The position numbers were made by a program, and so were the translations under genes. A stretch of 64,000 nucleotides of DNA from the NCBI RefSeq assembly GCF_013624435.2, contig NZ_CP061768.1:620001-684000 (forward strand), written 5' to 3'. The notes beneath the pieces are model-generated. The model searched no databases. It was not told the origin of the DNA and was given only the letters and a program-made list of their open reading frames with translations. Of the stretch, positions 54,887 to 63,126 are shown piece after piece; within the stretch, counting starts at the first letter, position 1; the number at the start of each line of letters is the position of its first letter. Source of the DNA: Nocardioides campestrisoli. Lineage in GTDB: Bacteria > Actinomycetota > Actinomycetes > Propionibacteriales > Nocardioidaceae.

Positions 54887-55818
54887 CGGTAGGAGACCGA
54901 GAAACGTCCCGGGTGCATGATCCCGTGCCGCAGCGCCACCTCCTGCACGGTCGTCTCCCCGGGCTGCGCCGCCGTCAGCGCCGCATGAGCTCCGCGGAGC
55001 CGGACGCCGCGCAGGTAGGCCATCGGCGGACAGTGGAAGTGGCGCTTGAAGCCGTCCTGCAGCGCGCGGGTGCTCAGGTGCACCTCGGTCGCCAGGCTCA
55101 CCGTCGTCCACGGATGCTCGGGTCGCTCCTCCAGCAGCCGGGCCGCGCGCTCGACCGGCGTCCTGGGCGCCGCGGGGCCCGGTCGCTCCAGCGCCTCGCT
55201 GTAGGCGTGCCGGTGCGAGAGCAGGAAGCTGTCGACCAGGAGCGCCTCCACGTGGTTCTGCAGCGCGGCGCTCGCCGGGGTGTCCCGGTCCAGCTGCATC
55301 AGCGCCAGCTGGACCGCGGGTCCGAGCGCCCGCGCCAGACCCTCGGCCTTCGGTGCCGGGCGCAGCGGCCCGGTCAGGCTGCGGCCCAACAGCTTCTCGA
55401 GCTGCTCCTCGACGGCCCGCTGGGACAGGAACAGCGTGAGCACCCGGCAGCCGCGGAACCAGACGGCGTCCGTCACCGCACCGGGCTCGTAGACGAGGCC
55501 CTCGCCAGCCACCGTCGACGTCGCCTCGGCGCCGTTGCTCGCCCCGGCGGCCCGGCCTCGCAGCGTCAGGTTGACGTGGTAGCCGCTGGTGGCGTCGGTG
55601 ACCACGCGAGCGGGGGCGCCGAACGACAGGACGCCGACCATCGAGGAGGCCATCCGCACCTCGGTCAGGTTCATGTCGAAGGCTCGCTGGTCCCGGGCGG
55701 GCAGCACCAACCGGGTGGAGACCTCGTACGTCGAGCCCACGGCCGCCTCGGCCTTCGCGGGATCAGTGGTCCGGAACGTCGAGCGGTGCGCGACGTCGTC
55801 CCTGAGATGTCCGTCCAT
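54835..55818 (-). CDS. AraC-family transcriptional regulator with cupin-like sensor
   Basis: 327 residues from ATG 55818; TAGGGT eight bases upstream could be a leaderless -10 box or its AGGG a ribosome site. N-terminal AraC-binding-like domain (SGYHVNLTLRGRAAG) and C-terminal double HTH (TVSLATEVHLSTRALQDGFK, HGIMHPGRFSVSYRQEFGES). Regulates unknown genes. The coding end lies inside the convergent reductase-like gene. Confidence 0.83.
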   Translation of the reverse strand: MDGHLRDDVAHRSTFRTTDPAKAEAAVGSTYEVSTRLVLPARDQRAFDMNLTEVRMASSMVGVLSFGAPARVVTDATSGYHVNLTLRGRAAGASNGAEATSTVAGEGLVYEPGAVTDAVWFRGCRVLTLFLSQRAVEEQLEKLLGRSLTGPLRPAPKAEGLARALGPAVQLALMQLDRDTPASAALQNHVEALLVDSFLLSHRHAYSEALERPGPAAPRTPVERAARLLEERPEHPWTTVSLATEVHLSTRALQDGFKRHFHCPPMAYLRGVRLRGAHAALTAAQPGETTVQEVALRHGIMHPGRFSVSYRQEFGESPSVTLARPAP

Positions 55819-56081
55819 CGCGAGAAACCCTAAACCGGCGCGCGGCGGGACGGCGTACGAACCGGCAGGTCCGTCCAGAGGCAGTGAGGCACCGACCCGG
55901 GCTATCCGATTGGCGCAGCTTCCTGTGCCAGGAGCGCGGCGCCGGGCCGGCGGAGTAGTGCGGCACGGAGCGACTGGTAACGCCGGACGTAACGTCCGGG
56001 TCAGCGTGCGGACCAGGACCGGAGGTCTTCGAGCATGGGCGTGCGCGTCCATCGACTCGGCGAGGGGAGGCTGCGACCGTC

Positions 56082-57281
56082 ATGCGGATGACGCGACGAC
56101 GCCCTGCTCGGCTACCGCGCCCGCTGGCGTCGGTGGTGACCTGGGCCGCGGGTCTGCTGCGTCAGCGCCAGGTCAAGGAGGAGCAGGAAGCCCTGGTCGA
56201 GAGCACCCTGGAACTCGCATACGACCGGCTGCTGCTCATCCAGGCCATCCTCGACTCGGTCGACGCCGCCATCGTCGGGTACGACCAGGACGGGGAGGTG
56301 ATCCTGGAGAACGCCACCGCCCACGCGCTCGCCGCCCGGGCGGGAGTGCAGCTGGCGCAGCCCGGGCAGGGGGGACGTGCGCACTTCTACTACGAGGACC
56401 GGGTGACGCCGATCCCCGCGGACCAGCGGGTGACGGTCCGGGCCCAGCGGGGCGAGGCGGTGGCCCCGCAGACCTACTGGTTGGGACCCGCGGAGGACCA
56501 GGTGGCCGTGATGACCTCCGCGCGTCAGATGCACCGGCGCGACGGCGCCCGGCTCGGCGCCGTGGTGGTGGGCTGGGACGTCACCGACATCGTCGAGGCG
56601 GTCCGGGTGCGCGACGAGTTCCTCAGCACCGTCTCCCACGAGCTGCGTACGCCGCTCACCTCGATCATCGGCTACCACGAGCTCATCGCCGACGAGCTCG
56701 ACCCGGACGACCGGATCGCCGCCATGCTCGAGATCGCCCAGCGCAACGCCCAGGTCCTGCTCTCCCGGGTCTGCCAGCTGCTGCAGGTCTCCGAGGTGGA
56801 CGCGCCGTCGATCCGACCCCGCTGCGTGGACGTCTCCAGCCTGCTGAGCGCCGCCCTGGTCGAGCATGCCGCCCGCGCGTCGGAGGCCGGGATCGAGCTG
56901 ATCAGCAAGGTCGCGAGCCCGGTCAAGGCGCACGTGGACCCGGACGCGTGGGCGCAGGTGGTCGACAACGTCGTCTCCAACGCCCTCAAGTACACGCCCG
57001 AAGGCGGTCGTGTCGAGGTCGTGCTCGAGGAGTGCGGTGACGCTTTCACCCTGTGCGTCGCCGACACCGGCATCGGGATGTCGCGCGCCGAGCGGGACCG
57101 CGCGTTCGAGCGCTTCTACCGCAGTACGGCGGCGCGGGACCGGGCGATCCAGGGACTCGGCGTCGGGCTCTCGATCACCCGCCAGCTGATCGACGCCCAC
57201 GGCGGCGACGTCAGCCTCTCCAGCACGCCGGACCGCGGGACCGTGGTGACCGTCCGGGTCCCTCGGCAGCCGGCCCGATGA
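56082..57281 (+). CDS. Orphan PAS-sensor histidine kinase
   Basis: 399 residues, no clear membrane helix. Coiled coil ~30-55, PAS domain ~55-170 (ILDSVDAAIVGYDQDGEVIL), H box STVSHELRTPLTS with His186, N box VVDNVVSNALKYTPEGG, G1 DTGIGM and G2 GLGVGLSI. All catalytic boxes are intact. No response regulator is adjacent; the downstream partner is a membrane protein overlapped by four bases. It may signal to a distant regulator. Confidence 0.88.
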   Translation: MRMTRRRPARLPRPLASVVTWAAGLLRQRQVKEEQEALVESTLELAYDRLLLIQAILDSVDAAIVGYDQDGEVILENATAHALAARAGVQLAQPGQGGRAHFYYEDRVTPIPADQRVTVRAQRGEAVAPQTYWLGPAEDQVAVMTSARQMHRRDGARLGAVVVGWDVTDIVEAVRVRDEFLSTVSHELRTPLTSIIGYHELIADELDPDDRIAAMLEIAQRNAQVLLSRVCQLLQVSEVDAPSIRPRCVDVSSLLSAALVEHAARASEAGIELISKVASPVKAHVDPDAWAQVVDNVVSNALKYTPEGGRVEVVLEECGDAFTLCVADTGIGMSRAERDRAFERFYRSTAARDRAIQGLGVGLSITRQLIDAHGGDVSLSSTPDRGTVVTVRVPRQPAR

Positions 57282-57691
57282 GCGCGGCGGAGCGCCGCAT
57301 CCAGGCGGCAGGCGTGCGGCCGCGTCGGCATACCCGTGCCTCGCGGCTGGCCGCGGTCGGCACCGGACTGATCGCGCTGGTCATCGCCGTCCGCGCGACC
57401 CAGGCACCCAGCACCGTCGCGCTCATCCTTCAGCTCTCCGCCCTCATCGTCGCCGTGCTCGGAGCGACGCTGCTGTGGTGGCACAACTCCTTCGAGTCCC
57501 GCGTCCTCGTCGGCTTTGCCCTCGTCGTCATCGCGGGCGGGACGCTGCTCGCCGCCACTGCCGGGATGCCAGGCTCACGCGGACGCGGCCTGCTCCCTGC
57601 CCACCTGCTCATCCTCGGCCTGTGTGCCGGCGTGGCGCTCGCCCTGGTGGCCGACGGCCGCGCCCGGCTTCGTCGGGCGCCGCTAGGGTGA
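57278..57691 (+). CDS. Four-helix membrane protein coupled to the histidine kinase
   Basis: 137 residues, ATGA overlap. Arg-rich N-terminus then four hydrophobic segments (LAAVGTGLIALVIAV, VALILQLSALIVAVLGATLL, VLVGFALVVIAGGTLLAAT, LLILGLCAGVALALVA). No known family. Coupling suggests it anchors or feeds the soluble kinase. Confidence 0.7.
   Translation: MSAAERRIQAAGVRPRRHTRASRLAAVGTGLIALVIAVRATQAPSTVALILQLSALIVAVLGATLLWWHNSFESRVLVGFALVVIAGGTLLAATAGMPGSRGRGLLPAHLLILGLCAGVALALVADGRARLRRAPLG
57684..57689 (+). promoter_or_regulatory. -10 box (TAGGGT) of galE, leaderless
   Basis: TAGGGT ends eight bases before ATG 57698 and overlaps the stop region of the membrane-protein gene. Confidence 0.5.
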
Positions 57692-57697
57692 ACGACC

Positions 57698-58702
57698 ATG
57701 AAGATCCTCGTCACCGGCGGCGCCGGGTACATCGGAACGATCACCTGCAAGGCGCTCGAGCAGGCCGGCCACACCCCCGTCGTCCTCGACTCGCTGCTGA
57801 GCGGCCCACGGGTCTTCGTGGGGGACCGGATCTTCTACGAGGGCGACATCGCCGACCGGGCGCTGCTGCGCAGGATCGTCGAGGAGCACCCCGACATCGA
57901 CGCCACCATCCACATGGCTGCGCGGATCGTCGTGCCGGAGTCGATGGAGCTGCCGTACGAGTACTACCGCGACAACGTCGCGAAGTCGCTCGAGCTCTTC
58001 GACGAGCTGGTCGCGCTGGGCAAGCCGCGCGTGCTGTTCTCCTCCTCGGCCTCCTTGTATGCGGAGAAGGACGACTTCGAGGTGACTGAGGTCGACCCGC
58101 TCGCGCCGGCCTCGCCGTACGCCCGGACCAAGCGGATGATGGAGCAGGTGCTCGAGGACATGGCACGGGCCACCTCGCTGCGCGCGATCATCCTGCGCTA
58201 CTTCAACCCCGTCGGCTCCGACCCGGACCTGGAGTCCGGCATCTACGTGCGCGAGCCCTCCCACGTGCTCGGCCAGTTGGTGATGGCGGCCCGCGGGATG
58301 AAGGACGCCTTCACCATCACCGGCGTCGAGCACCCCACCCGCGACGGCACCGGGATCCGCGACTACATCCACGTCTGGGACCTGGCGCGCGCCCACGTGC
58401 GGGCCGTCGAGCGGTTCGACGACGTGCTCGCGGCCGAGGACGCGCCCAGCACCGTGATCAACGTCGGGATGGGCCAGGGCACCACCGTCCGCGAGCTCGT
58501 CGCCTCCTTCGAGCGGGTCTTCGGCCAGCCCGTGCCGGTGCGCGAGGCGCCGCCGCGGCCCGGCGACGCGGTCGGTGCGTTCGCCAATGTCGACAAGTCC
58601 TCCCGGCTGCTGGGGTGGAAGACCGAGCTGAGCCTCGACGACGCCATCGCCTCCGCGCTGGCGTGGGGGGAGAAGCGCAAGGAGATCCTCGGCTACGAGT
58701 GA
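57698..58702 (+). CDS. galE: UDP-glucose 4-epimerase
   Basis: 334 residues. VTGGAGYIGTITCKALEQAG NAD motif, SSSASLYAEKDDFEVTE catalytic Ser, SPYARTKRMMEQ (Tyr-x3-Lys), RYFNPVGSDPD and GTGIRDYIHVWDLARAH are typical of GalE. It interconverts UDP-glucose and UDP-galactose, a possible donor for the WbaP step. Related UDP-GlcNAc epimerases are possible. Confidence 0.9.
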   Translation: MKILVTGGAGYIGTITCKALEQAGHTPVVLDSLLSGPRVFVGDRIFYEGDIADRALLRRIVEEHPDIDATIHMAARIVVPESMELPYEYYRDNVAKSLELFDELVALGKPRVLFSSSASLYAEKDDFEVTEVDPLAPASPYARTKRMMEQVLEDMARATSLRAIILRYFNPVGSDPDLESGIYVREPSHVLGQLVMAARGMKDAFTITGVEHPTRDGTGIRDYIHVWDLARAHVRAVERFDDVLAAEDAPSTVINVGMGQGTTVRELVASFERVFGQPVPVREAPPRPGDAVGAFANVDKSSRLLGWKTELSLDDAIASALAWGEKRKEILGYE

Positions 58703-58717
58703 GGTGTGCCGGTGGTG

Positions 58718-58741
58718 GTTTCACCGGGTACCCGGTGAAAC
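58718..58741. repeat. Perfect 24-bp palindrome
   Basis: Each half reads GTTTCACCGGGT to the centre. Only 15 bases after the galE stop, and paired with a second palindrome six bases later. Confidence 0.85.
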
Positions 58742-58747
58742 TGGCAG

Positions 58748-58773
58748 TTCTTGACCGTTGCAACGGTCAAGAA
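58748..58773. repeat. Perfect 26-bp palindrome
   Basis: Each half reads TTCTTGACCGTTG to the centre. The flank repeats part of it (GTTCTTGTCGAGAA at 58790). No U-tract, so more likely a repeat or binding element than a terminator. Confidence 0.85.
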
Positions 58774-58977
58774 GTGCGAGTTCTTGTCGAGAAGTCGGGC
58801 CCCCGGCATGAGTGTCGATAAGTGCCTTCGCGGCGTCTGCCCACGCTGCGGGGGAAGCCCGGAACGTCGGCCGGTCCGCCTCCCCGCTGCCTCGCTTCGA
58901 CCCCTTCCTCGAGCGACCGTGTGTTTCGGCCTGGCCTGCACCGAGGCTGAGCTGCCCAGTGCGCCGGACTGCCCGAG
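58774..58977. other. Spacer between palindromes and cassette remnant
   Basis: About 200 bases with no supported gene. Confidence 0.4.
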
Positions 58978-59180
58978 TTAGCGGACGAGGGTGGGGCGGG
59001 CTTCGCGGACGGTGAGTCGTTGGGGCGCGCCGGCCGGAGTCTCCGAAGGCGAGGCAGCGGCCTGCGTCGGGTCGGCAACCTTCGGCTCAGGGTCATCCTC
59101 GCCGCGACCGCCGAGAGCCAGGAGTCCCGTGAGCAGGAGCGGATCGGCGCGGTGCTGACTGGTCGACGAACGGCCGTGGA
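58978..59180 (-). pseudogene. Internally deleted remnant of the lipoprotein/secreted-protein cassette
   Basis: On the minus strand it keeps the cassette ribosome site (GGGGGAGGAACTCC, 59177-59190) but ACG replaces the ATG. One frame matches the lipoprotein start (TAVRRP), and after a frameshift PLLLTGLLALGG and DDPEPKVADPT match the lipoprotein at 61534 with the lipobox Cys replaced by Arg. The sequence then jumps to APQRLTVREARPTLVR, the C-terminus of the secreted protein at 60659 (APQQLTVLEARPTLVR). A deletion joined the two genes. Confidence 0.8.
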
Positions 59181-59283
59181 GTTCCTCCCCCGAGAGAGCA
59201 GTGGCACGACCGTAGGGGGCTGGGCTGGGCATGGCGGGGACTGTCCACAGCGGGAACGTGGAATCCGGTGCTGGACCCAAAGA

Positions 59284-59301
59284 TCCCCCAATCTGAGGTA
59301 G
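59284..59301 (-). repeat. Shared upstream element of the cassette (remnant copy)
   Basis: TCCCCCAATCTGAGGTAG on the + strand is identical to 62177-62194 and lies at about the same distance upstream of the remnant as the other does from the intact lipoprotein gene. Confidence 0.7.
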
Positions 59302-59361
59302 TCGGTGCCGGATTCGTCTTCGCGAACGTGGGGTGCGGGCGGCCAGTGAGAGCATCGGAGG

Positions 59362-59736
59362 GTGAGCGAGGAGACCAGGAAGCGGTGGCCGGCGTTCGTC
59401 TACGCCGAGGGGGAGGAGCCGGACTACCGGTTCAGCTTCGCCAACGAGCGCACCTTCCTGGCCTGGATCCGTACGGCGCTCGCGCTGCTCGCCGCGGGGG
59501 TGGCGCTCGACGTCGTCGACCTGCCCCTGGGCGACAACCTGCAGACCGGGCTGGCGCTGGCGCTGATCGTCCTCGGGCTCTTCTGCACGGCCGCGGCCTG
59601 GCTTCGCTGGGCCTTCGCCGAGCGGGCCATGCGTGGTCGACGGCCACTGCCGTCGTTCGGCCTGGCCCTGCCGGTGACCTTCGGACTGGTGATCGTCGCG
59701 GTCGCCGTCGCGGTGGCGCTCGGGCGGGCGCTCTGA
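59362..59736 (+). CDS. DUF202 (YidH-like) membrane protein
   Basis: 124 residues, GTG start. YRFSFANERTFLAWIRTALALLA is the DUF202 signature preceding the first of three membrane helices. Function unknown. The next DUF202 gene starts on the base after its stop, so the two are a pair, perhaps a heteromeric membrane complex. Confidence 0.83.
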   Translation: MSEETRKRWPAFVYAEGEEPDYRFSFANERTFLAWIRTALALLAAGVALDVVDLPLGDNLQTGLALALIVLGLFCTAAAWLRWAFAERAMRGRRPLPSFGLALPVTFGLVIVAVAVAVALGRAL

Positions 59737-60048
59737 GTGGACGACCAGGGGCTGGCCACCGAACGGACCGCGCTCGCGTGGCAGCGTACGGCGCTGGCGA
59801 CCACCGCCGGCTCCGCGGTGATGGCCCGGCTCACCTATGACCGGCTCGGTCTCCCGGCCTTGGTCTTCCTCGGCCTCGCGCTGGTCTTGAGCGGGTGGCT
59901 CTTCGTCGAGAGCCGCGTGCGGTACCGGCAGCGGACCGGTGCCGGCGCCCGCGTCAGGGGTGGGATCGCGCCGCTCGTGCTCTGCGCTTCCGTTGCCCTG
60001 CTCTTCCTCGTGGAGATGGCAGCGCTGGGGGCGCAGGTCGTGCGCTGA
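59737..60048 (+). CDS. DUF202 membrane protein, second of pair
   Basis: 103 residues, GTG start directly abutting the previous stop. GLATERTALAWQRTALATTA is the same family motif in a shorter protein with three membrane helices. Ends four bases before the convergent lipoprotein gene. Confidence 0.8.
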   Translation: MDDQGLATERTALAWQRTALATTAGSAVMARLTYDRLGLPALVFLGLALVLSGWLFVESRVRYRQRTGAGARVRGGIAPLVLCASVALLFLVEMAALGAQVVR

Positions 60049-60052
60049 GTCC

Positions 60053-60577
60053 TCAGCGGCCCACCTTCTCGACGTCCTGGAGGACGAAGCGCCCTCCGTC
60101 GATCGACACGCTCAGGTGGAAGAGGGCGCTGCCGCCCTTGACCTTCTGCACAGCACTCTCGGCCGAGGCCTTGTACTCGGACGGGGGGAAGGTCGTAGCG
60201 ATCTCGTACAACCCGTCGCCGACCTCCCGGAAGCTGCGGATCGTGTAGCCCTGCCAGCGCTCGTAGCCGCCCGCCGCGTAGTAGGAAGCGACCTGGTCCG
60301 AGAGCTCGTCGCAGGGCGCGCAGGGCCCGGTGATCGCGTCGTACGCCGTGGTGTCGCCGGTGTTGCGCATCGCGGTCTCGGTGTGGACCCAGCGGTGGAT
60401 GAAGCGCTCCGGCGTCTCGTCGGGGGTTTGGTCCGGCGTCGCCTCGGCCTCACTGGGGGTCGCGGTGGGGGAGGGCTCTGCTGCCGCGGGCTCCGGGTCC
60501 TCCTGGGTGCAGCCGCTCAATCCGAGGATGGCGAGCAGCGCCAGAGTGGCGTGCGGTGTCGTGGCTGATCGGCGCAC
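60053..60577 (-). CDS. Lipoprotein of the 61534 family (DUF6318-like)
   Basis: 174 residues, GTG start after the cassette ribosome site GGGGAGGAACTCC. Signal HATLALLAILGLSGC with lipobox LSGC. A disordered Pro/Glu/Thr stretch precedes a compact domain, ETPERFIHRWVHTETAMRNT, GPCAPCDELSDQVASYYAAG. It shares with the 61534 protein the pattern PEAFIQRW, C-x2-C, YYAAGGY and a C-terminal hydrophobic strand. An NTF2-like or immunity-type fold is possible. A likely -10 box (TACGCT) lies upstream. Confidence 0.75.
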   Translation of the reverse strand: MRRSATTPHATLALLAILGLSGCTQEDPEPAAAEPSPTATPSEAEATPDQTPDETPERFIHRWVHTETAMRNTGDTTAYDAITGPCAPCDELSDQVASYYAAGGYERWQGYTIRSFREVGDGLYEIATTFPPSEYKASAESAVQKVKGGSALFHLSVSIDGGRFVLQDVEKVGR

Positions 60578-60658
60578 TGGAGTTCCTCCCCGAAAGAGCC
60601 GGCTGGGTGCGAGCGTAGGGCCAGAAGTGTGACCTCGGTGGCTGTCTGGCTGCCCGGA

Positions 60659-61537
60659 TCAGCGGACGAGGGTGGGGCGTGCTTCGAGGACGGTGAGCTG
60701 CTGGGGTGCGCCGGTGATGGTGCGGGTCTCGGGGATGTCTTGCCACGCGCCGTCGCCGACGCGGAATCGGCCGCTGTAGGTGACGTCGAGTCGTGGTCGG
60801 ACGGTGGTGTCGGCTCGGGTGTAGCGGTGGGTGATGGCGTCGTCCGGGACTGTGCCGCCGCTCTTGGGGTAGGGGGTGCCGCCGTGCTTGGTGGTGGTTG
60901 GGCGGGCGTCTTCTGGGTGGGCGCGGGCGCTGGTGTCCCAGGTCCAGGTGAAGGAGGTGGGGGTGGCTTCGATGGTCACGGGTTGGCCGAGGAGGGTGAT
61001 GGTCTGGGTGACGGGTTCGGTGGAGGTGGTGGAGAAGAGGGTGCGGAGGTTGACGAGCGTCTCGCCGCCGGTGGGTTGGATCGTCAGGGTGGCCGCGGGC
61101 CAGTCGAGCGTCGCGTATGCGCGCGCGACCATCTCGGTCGTCACGCGCCCGCCTTCGACGTCCAGGCCCTCCCGAGTGCCAATACATACGGCGCCGAGGT
61201 CTTCCCAGGAACCACCAGTGCGAAGTTGGCGCCAAAGCTCGTAAAGGGAACCGTCTTGAGGTTCAGAGCAGTACTGCGGGCGCTCGCAGGGAGCCTGGCC
61301 GTCGTCCTCGGACGTGTGGACACCGTCCACGGGGGAGTAGCACAGTCGTTTCGTCTTGTATCGGTAGAGATCGACCGTCTGGTTGATCTGGTTCTGCGCA
61401 ACGGTCACCGTGAGTCTGCAGTTGCCAACGGTTTGGTTCATGCTCGAAGTGATGCACCCGCCTGGCTCCGCTCTCGCCGTCGCAGCGGGGACAGTCACTA
61501 GTAGCGCGCCAAGACAGGCGACGGTGATCGACTTCAT
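60659..61537 (-). CDS. Secreted protein of unknown family, partner of the lipoprotein
   Basis: 292 residues. Signal peptide ITVACLGALLVTVPAATARA; six cysteines in the N-terminal third (GGCITS, NCRLT, RLCYSP, PCERPQYCSEP, AVCIG) suggest a disulfide-bonded domain. The C-terminal part (FTWTWDTSARAHPEDARPTT, AITHRYTRADTT) resembles a PKD-like beta domain. It overlaps the lipoprotein stop by four bases, so the two are translated together. No function recognised. Confidence 0.72.
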   Translation of the reverse strand: MKSITVACLGALLVTVPAATARAEPGGCITSSMNQTVGNCRLTVTVAQNQINQTVDLYRYKTKRLCYSPVDGVHTSEDDGQAPCERPQYCSEPQDGSLYELWRQLRTGGSWEDLGAVCIGTREGLDVEGGRVTTEMVARAYATLDWPAATLTIQPTGGETLVNLRTLFSTTSTEPVTQTITLLGQPVTIEATPTSFTWTWDTSARAHPEDARPTTTKHGGTPYPKSGGTVPDDAITHRYTRADTTVRPRLDVTYSGRFRVGDGAWQDIPETRTITGAPQQLTVLEARPTLVR

Positions 61538-62067
61538 TGGGGAAGCACCCAGAAGTCATCGAGGAGATATCCATCGGCATCGCGCGTCAACGTCACCTCG
61601 TAAGAGTTCCTACCTCCGGCGAAGTTCGCGACCGCCGCATCGGCGCTGGACTTGTACTTGGTCGGCTTGTCCTTGACGACCACCTTGAACACGAGGTCCG
61701 CCAGTTCGCGGGTCTGGAGCACCTCGGTTCCGCCGAACTGCACGTAACCCCCAGCGGCGTAGTAGGCCTCGATCTTGTCTGCGAGCTTCGAGCACGGGTC
61801 ACACGATCGTGTGATCGACCGATATTCGGTGGCGTCACCAGAGTTCTGCATGTCGGTCGAGGCGTTCATCCACCGCTGGATGAACGCCTCAGGGGTCTCG
61901 CCGTCTGTGGTCGTTGACGCAGTCTCGCTCGGGGTCTGGCTGACTGGGGTCGGGTCCGCGACCTTGGGCTCCGGGGCGTCCTGACCGCAGCCGCCCAGTG
62001 AGAGAGCAACACTGGCGAGCAGAGCCAGTGAGGCGCGCGCGGCGGTGCGTGGTCGTCGTACCGACAT
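61534..62067 (-). CDS. Lipoprotein, first gene of the cassette (DUF6318-like)
   Basis: 177 residues from ATG 62067 with GGGGGAGGAACTCC. Signal LALLASVALSLGGC with lipobox LGGC. An acidic linker (DAPEPKVADPTPVSQTPSET) precedes the domain TPEAFIQRWMNASTDMQNSG, SCDPCSKLADKIEAYYAAGG. The C-x2-C pair is conserved in the 60053 paralogue. The DUF number is from memory and needs a profile search. Confidence 0.75.
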   Translation of the reverse strand: MSVRRPRTAARASLALLASVALSLGGCGQDAPEPKVADPTPVSQTPSETASTTTDGETPEAFIQRWMNASTDMQNSGDATEYRSITRSCDPCSKLADKIEAYYAAGGYVQFGGTEVLQTRELADLVFKVVVKDKPTKYKSSADAAVANFAGGRNSYEVTLTRDADGYLLDDFWVLPQ

Positions 62068-62176
62068 TGGAGTTCCTCCCCCGAAAGAGCCTGCCGGGTC
62101 GACATTAGGGGCTGCCAAGCGTGCGGCCGCGGGTGTCCACAGCAGGCAGGCCCTTCAGGGCCCACGCCGGCCGGAT

Positions 62177-62194
62177 TCCCCCAATCTGAGGTAG
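62177..62194 (-). repeat. Shared upstream element of the cassette (intact copy)
   Basis: Identical to 59284-59301 (minus strand CTACCTCAGATTGGGGGA), about 110 bases upstream of the lipoprotein start. Confidence 0.7.
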
Positions 62195-62320
62195 CCCGCG
62201 GCCCTGCGGCGCCGGGCAGGGGGCGGCAGGAGACAGCCGAGAGGGAGCGCGCAGGAAAGGAGGAGGCCACGAGAGGGCGGCCGATCCCGGACCCGGTGCC
62301 GGGCGAGACAGCCGCATCCC

Positions 62321-62326
62321 TAGGCT
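62321..62326 (+). promoter_or_regulatory. -10 box (TAGGCT) of the hydratase gene, leaderless
   Basis: Ends seven bases before GTG 62334. Confidence 0.5.
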
Positions 62327-62333
62327 GTCGTTC

Positions 62334-63116
62334 GTGAGCGATCCTGAGCTGTTGGTGACCAAGGCGGACGGCGTCGTGACGGTGGTCTTCAACCGTCCGC
62401 AGCGGCACAACGCCTTCACGAAGGCGATGTACACCGAGATGCGCGCCCTCTGCGAGGACCTGCAGGGACGCGACGACGTCCGGGTCCTGGTGCTGCGCGG
62501 CGCCGGCGGCCGGGCCTTCGCGGCGGGCAACGAGATCTCCGACTTCCTCGAGGCCGACGCGGTCGCCTACGAGGAGTGGATCCGGGAGCTGCTGGCGCTG
62601 CTGCTGGCGCTGCCGCAGGTGACGATCGCGGCGATCGACGGGTTCTGCGTCGGCGGCGGCCTCGCGGTCGCCACCCACTGCGACATCCGGATCGCCACCC
62701 CGGAGTCCCGCTTCGGCTACCCGATCGCCAAGACCCTCGGCAACGCGCTCGCCGCCCCGGTCGTGCACCGCTGCGCCGCCGTCTTCGGCGAGTCGCTCAC
62801 GCGGAAGATGCTGCTCACCGGCCGGCTGGTCGACGCCGAGCGCGCCTACTCCGTGGGCGCCCTCACCGAGATCACCGAGGAGCTCAACGCCACCCTCGAC
62901 GAGCTGGTGGACGACGTGATGGCCGGCTCCGCGACCACCCAGCGGGCCACCAAGCGCCAGCTCACCGCACGGGCCGCCGAGCAGGAGAAGGCCCCCGCCT
63001 TCGACGAGCAGATGCTCCGCGAGGTCTACACCGGCGACGACTTCGCCGAGGGCGTGCGCGCGTTCCTGGCCAAGGAGAAGCCCAAGTTCGCCACCGTCGT
63101 CCGCGACGAGGAGTGA
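62334..63116 (+). CDS. Enoyl-CoA hydratase/isomerase family protein
   Basis: 260 residues, GTG start. Crotonase fold with oxyanion loops GGRAFAAGNEISDF and IDGFCVGGGLAVATHCDIRI. The second catalytic region reads FGYPIAKTLGNALAAP, without the Glu normally found in FG.PE hydratases, so classical hydration is doubtful; it may be an isomerase, thioesterase or carnitinyl-CoA-like member. No other fatty-acid genes nearby. Confidence 0.85.
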   Translation: MSDPELLVTKADGVVTVVFNRPQRHNAFTKAMYTEMRALCEDLQGRDDVRVLVLRGAGGRAFAAGNEISDFLEADAVAYEEWIRELLALLLALPQVTIAAIDGFCVGGGLAVATHCDIRIATPESRFGYPIAKTLGNALAAPVVHRCAAVFGESLTRKMLLTGRLVDAERAYSVGALTEITEELNATLDELVDDVMAGSATTQRATKRQLTARAAEQEKAPAFDEQMLREVYTGDDFAEGVRAFLAKEKPKFATVVRDEE

Positions 63117-63126
63117 CGAGCCGCCC

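Larger units (their letters stand above)
62068..62333. other. Divergent promoter region, cassette and enoyl-CoA hydratase
   Basis: Holds a TAATGT -10 box for the lipoprotein (minus strand, near 62103-62108), the shared element at 62177-62194 and the TAGGCT box of the hydratase gene. No gene. Confidence 0.5.
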
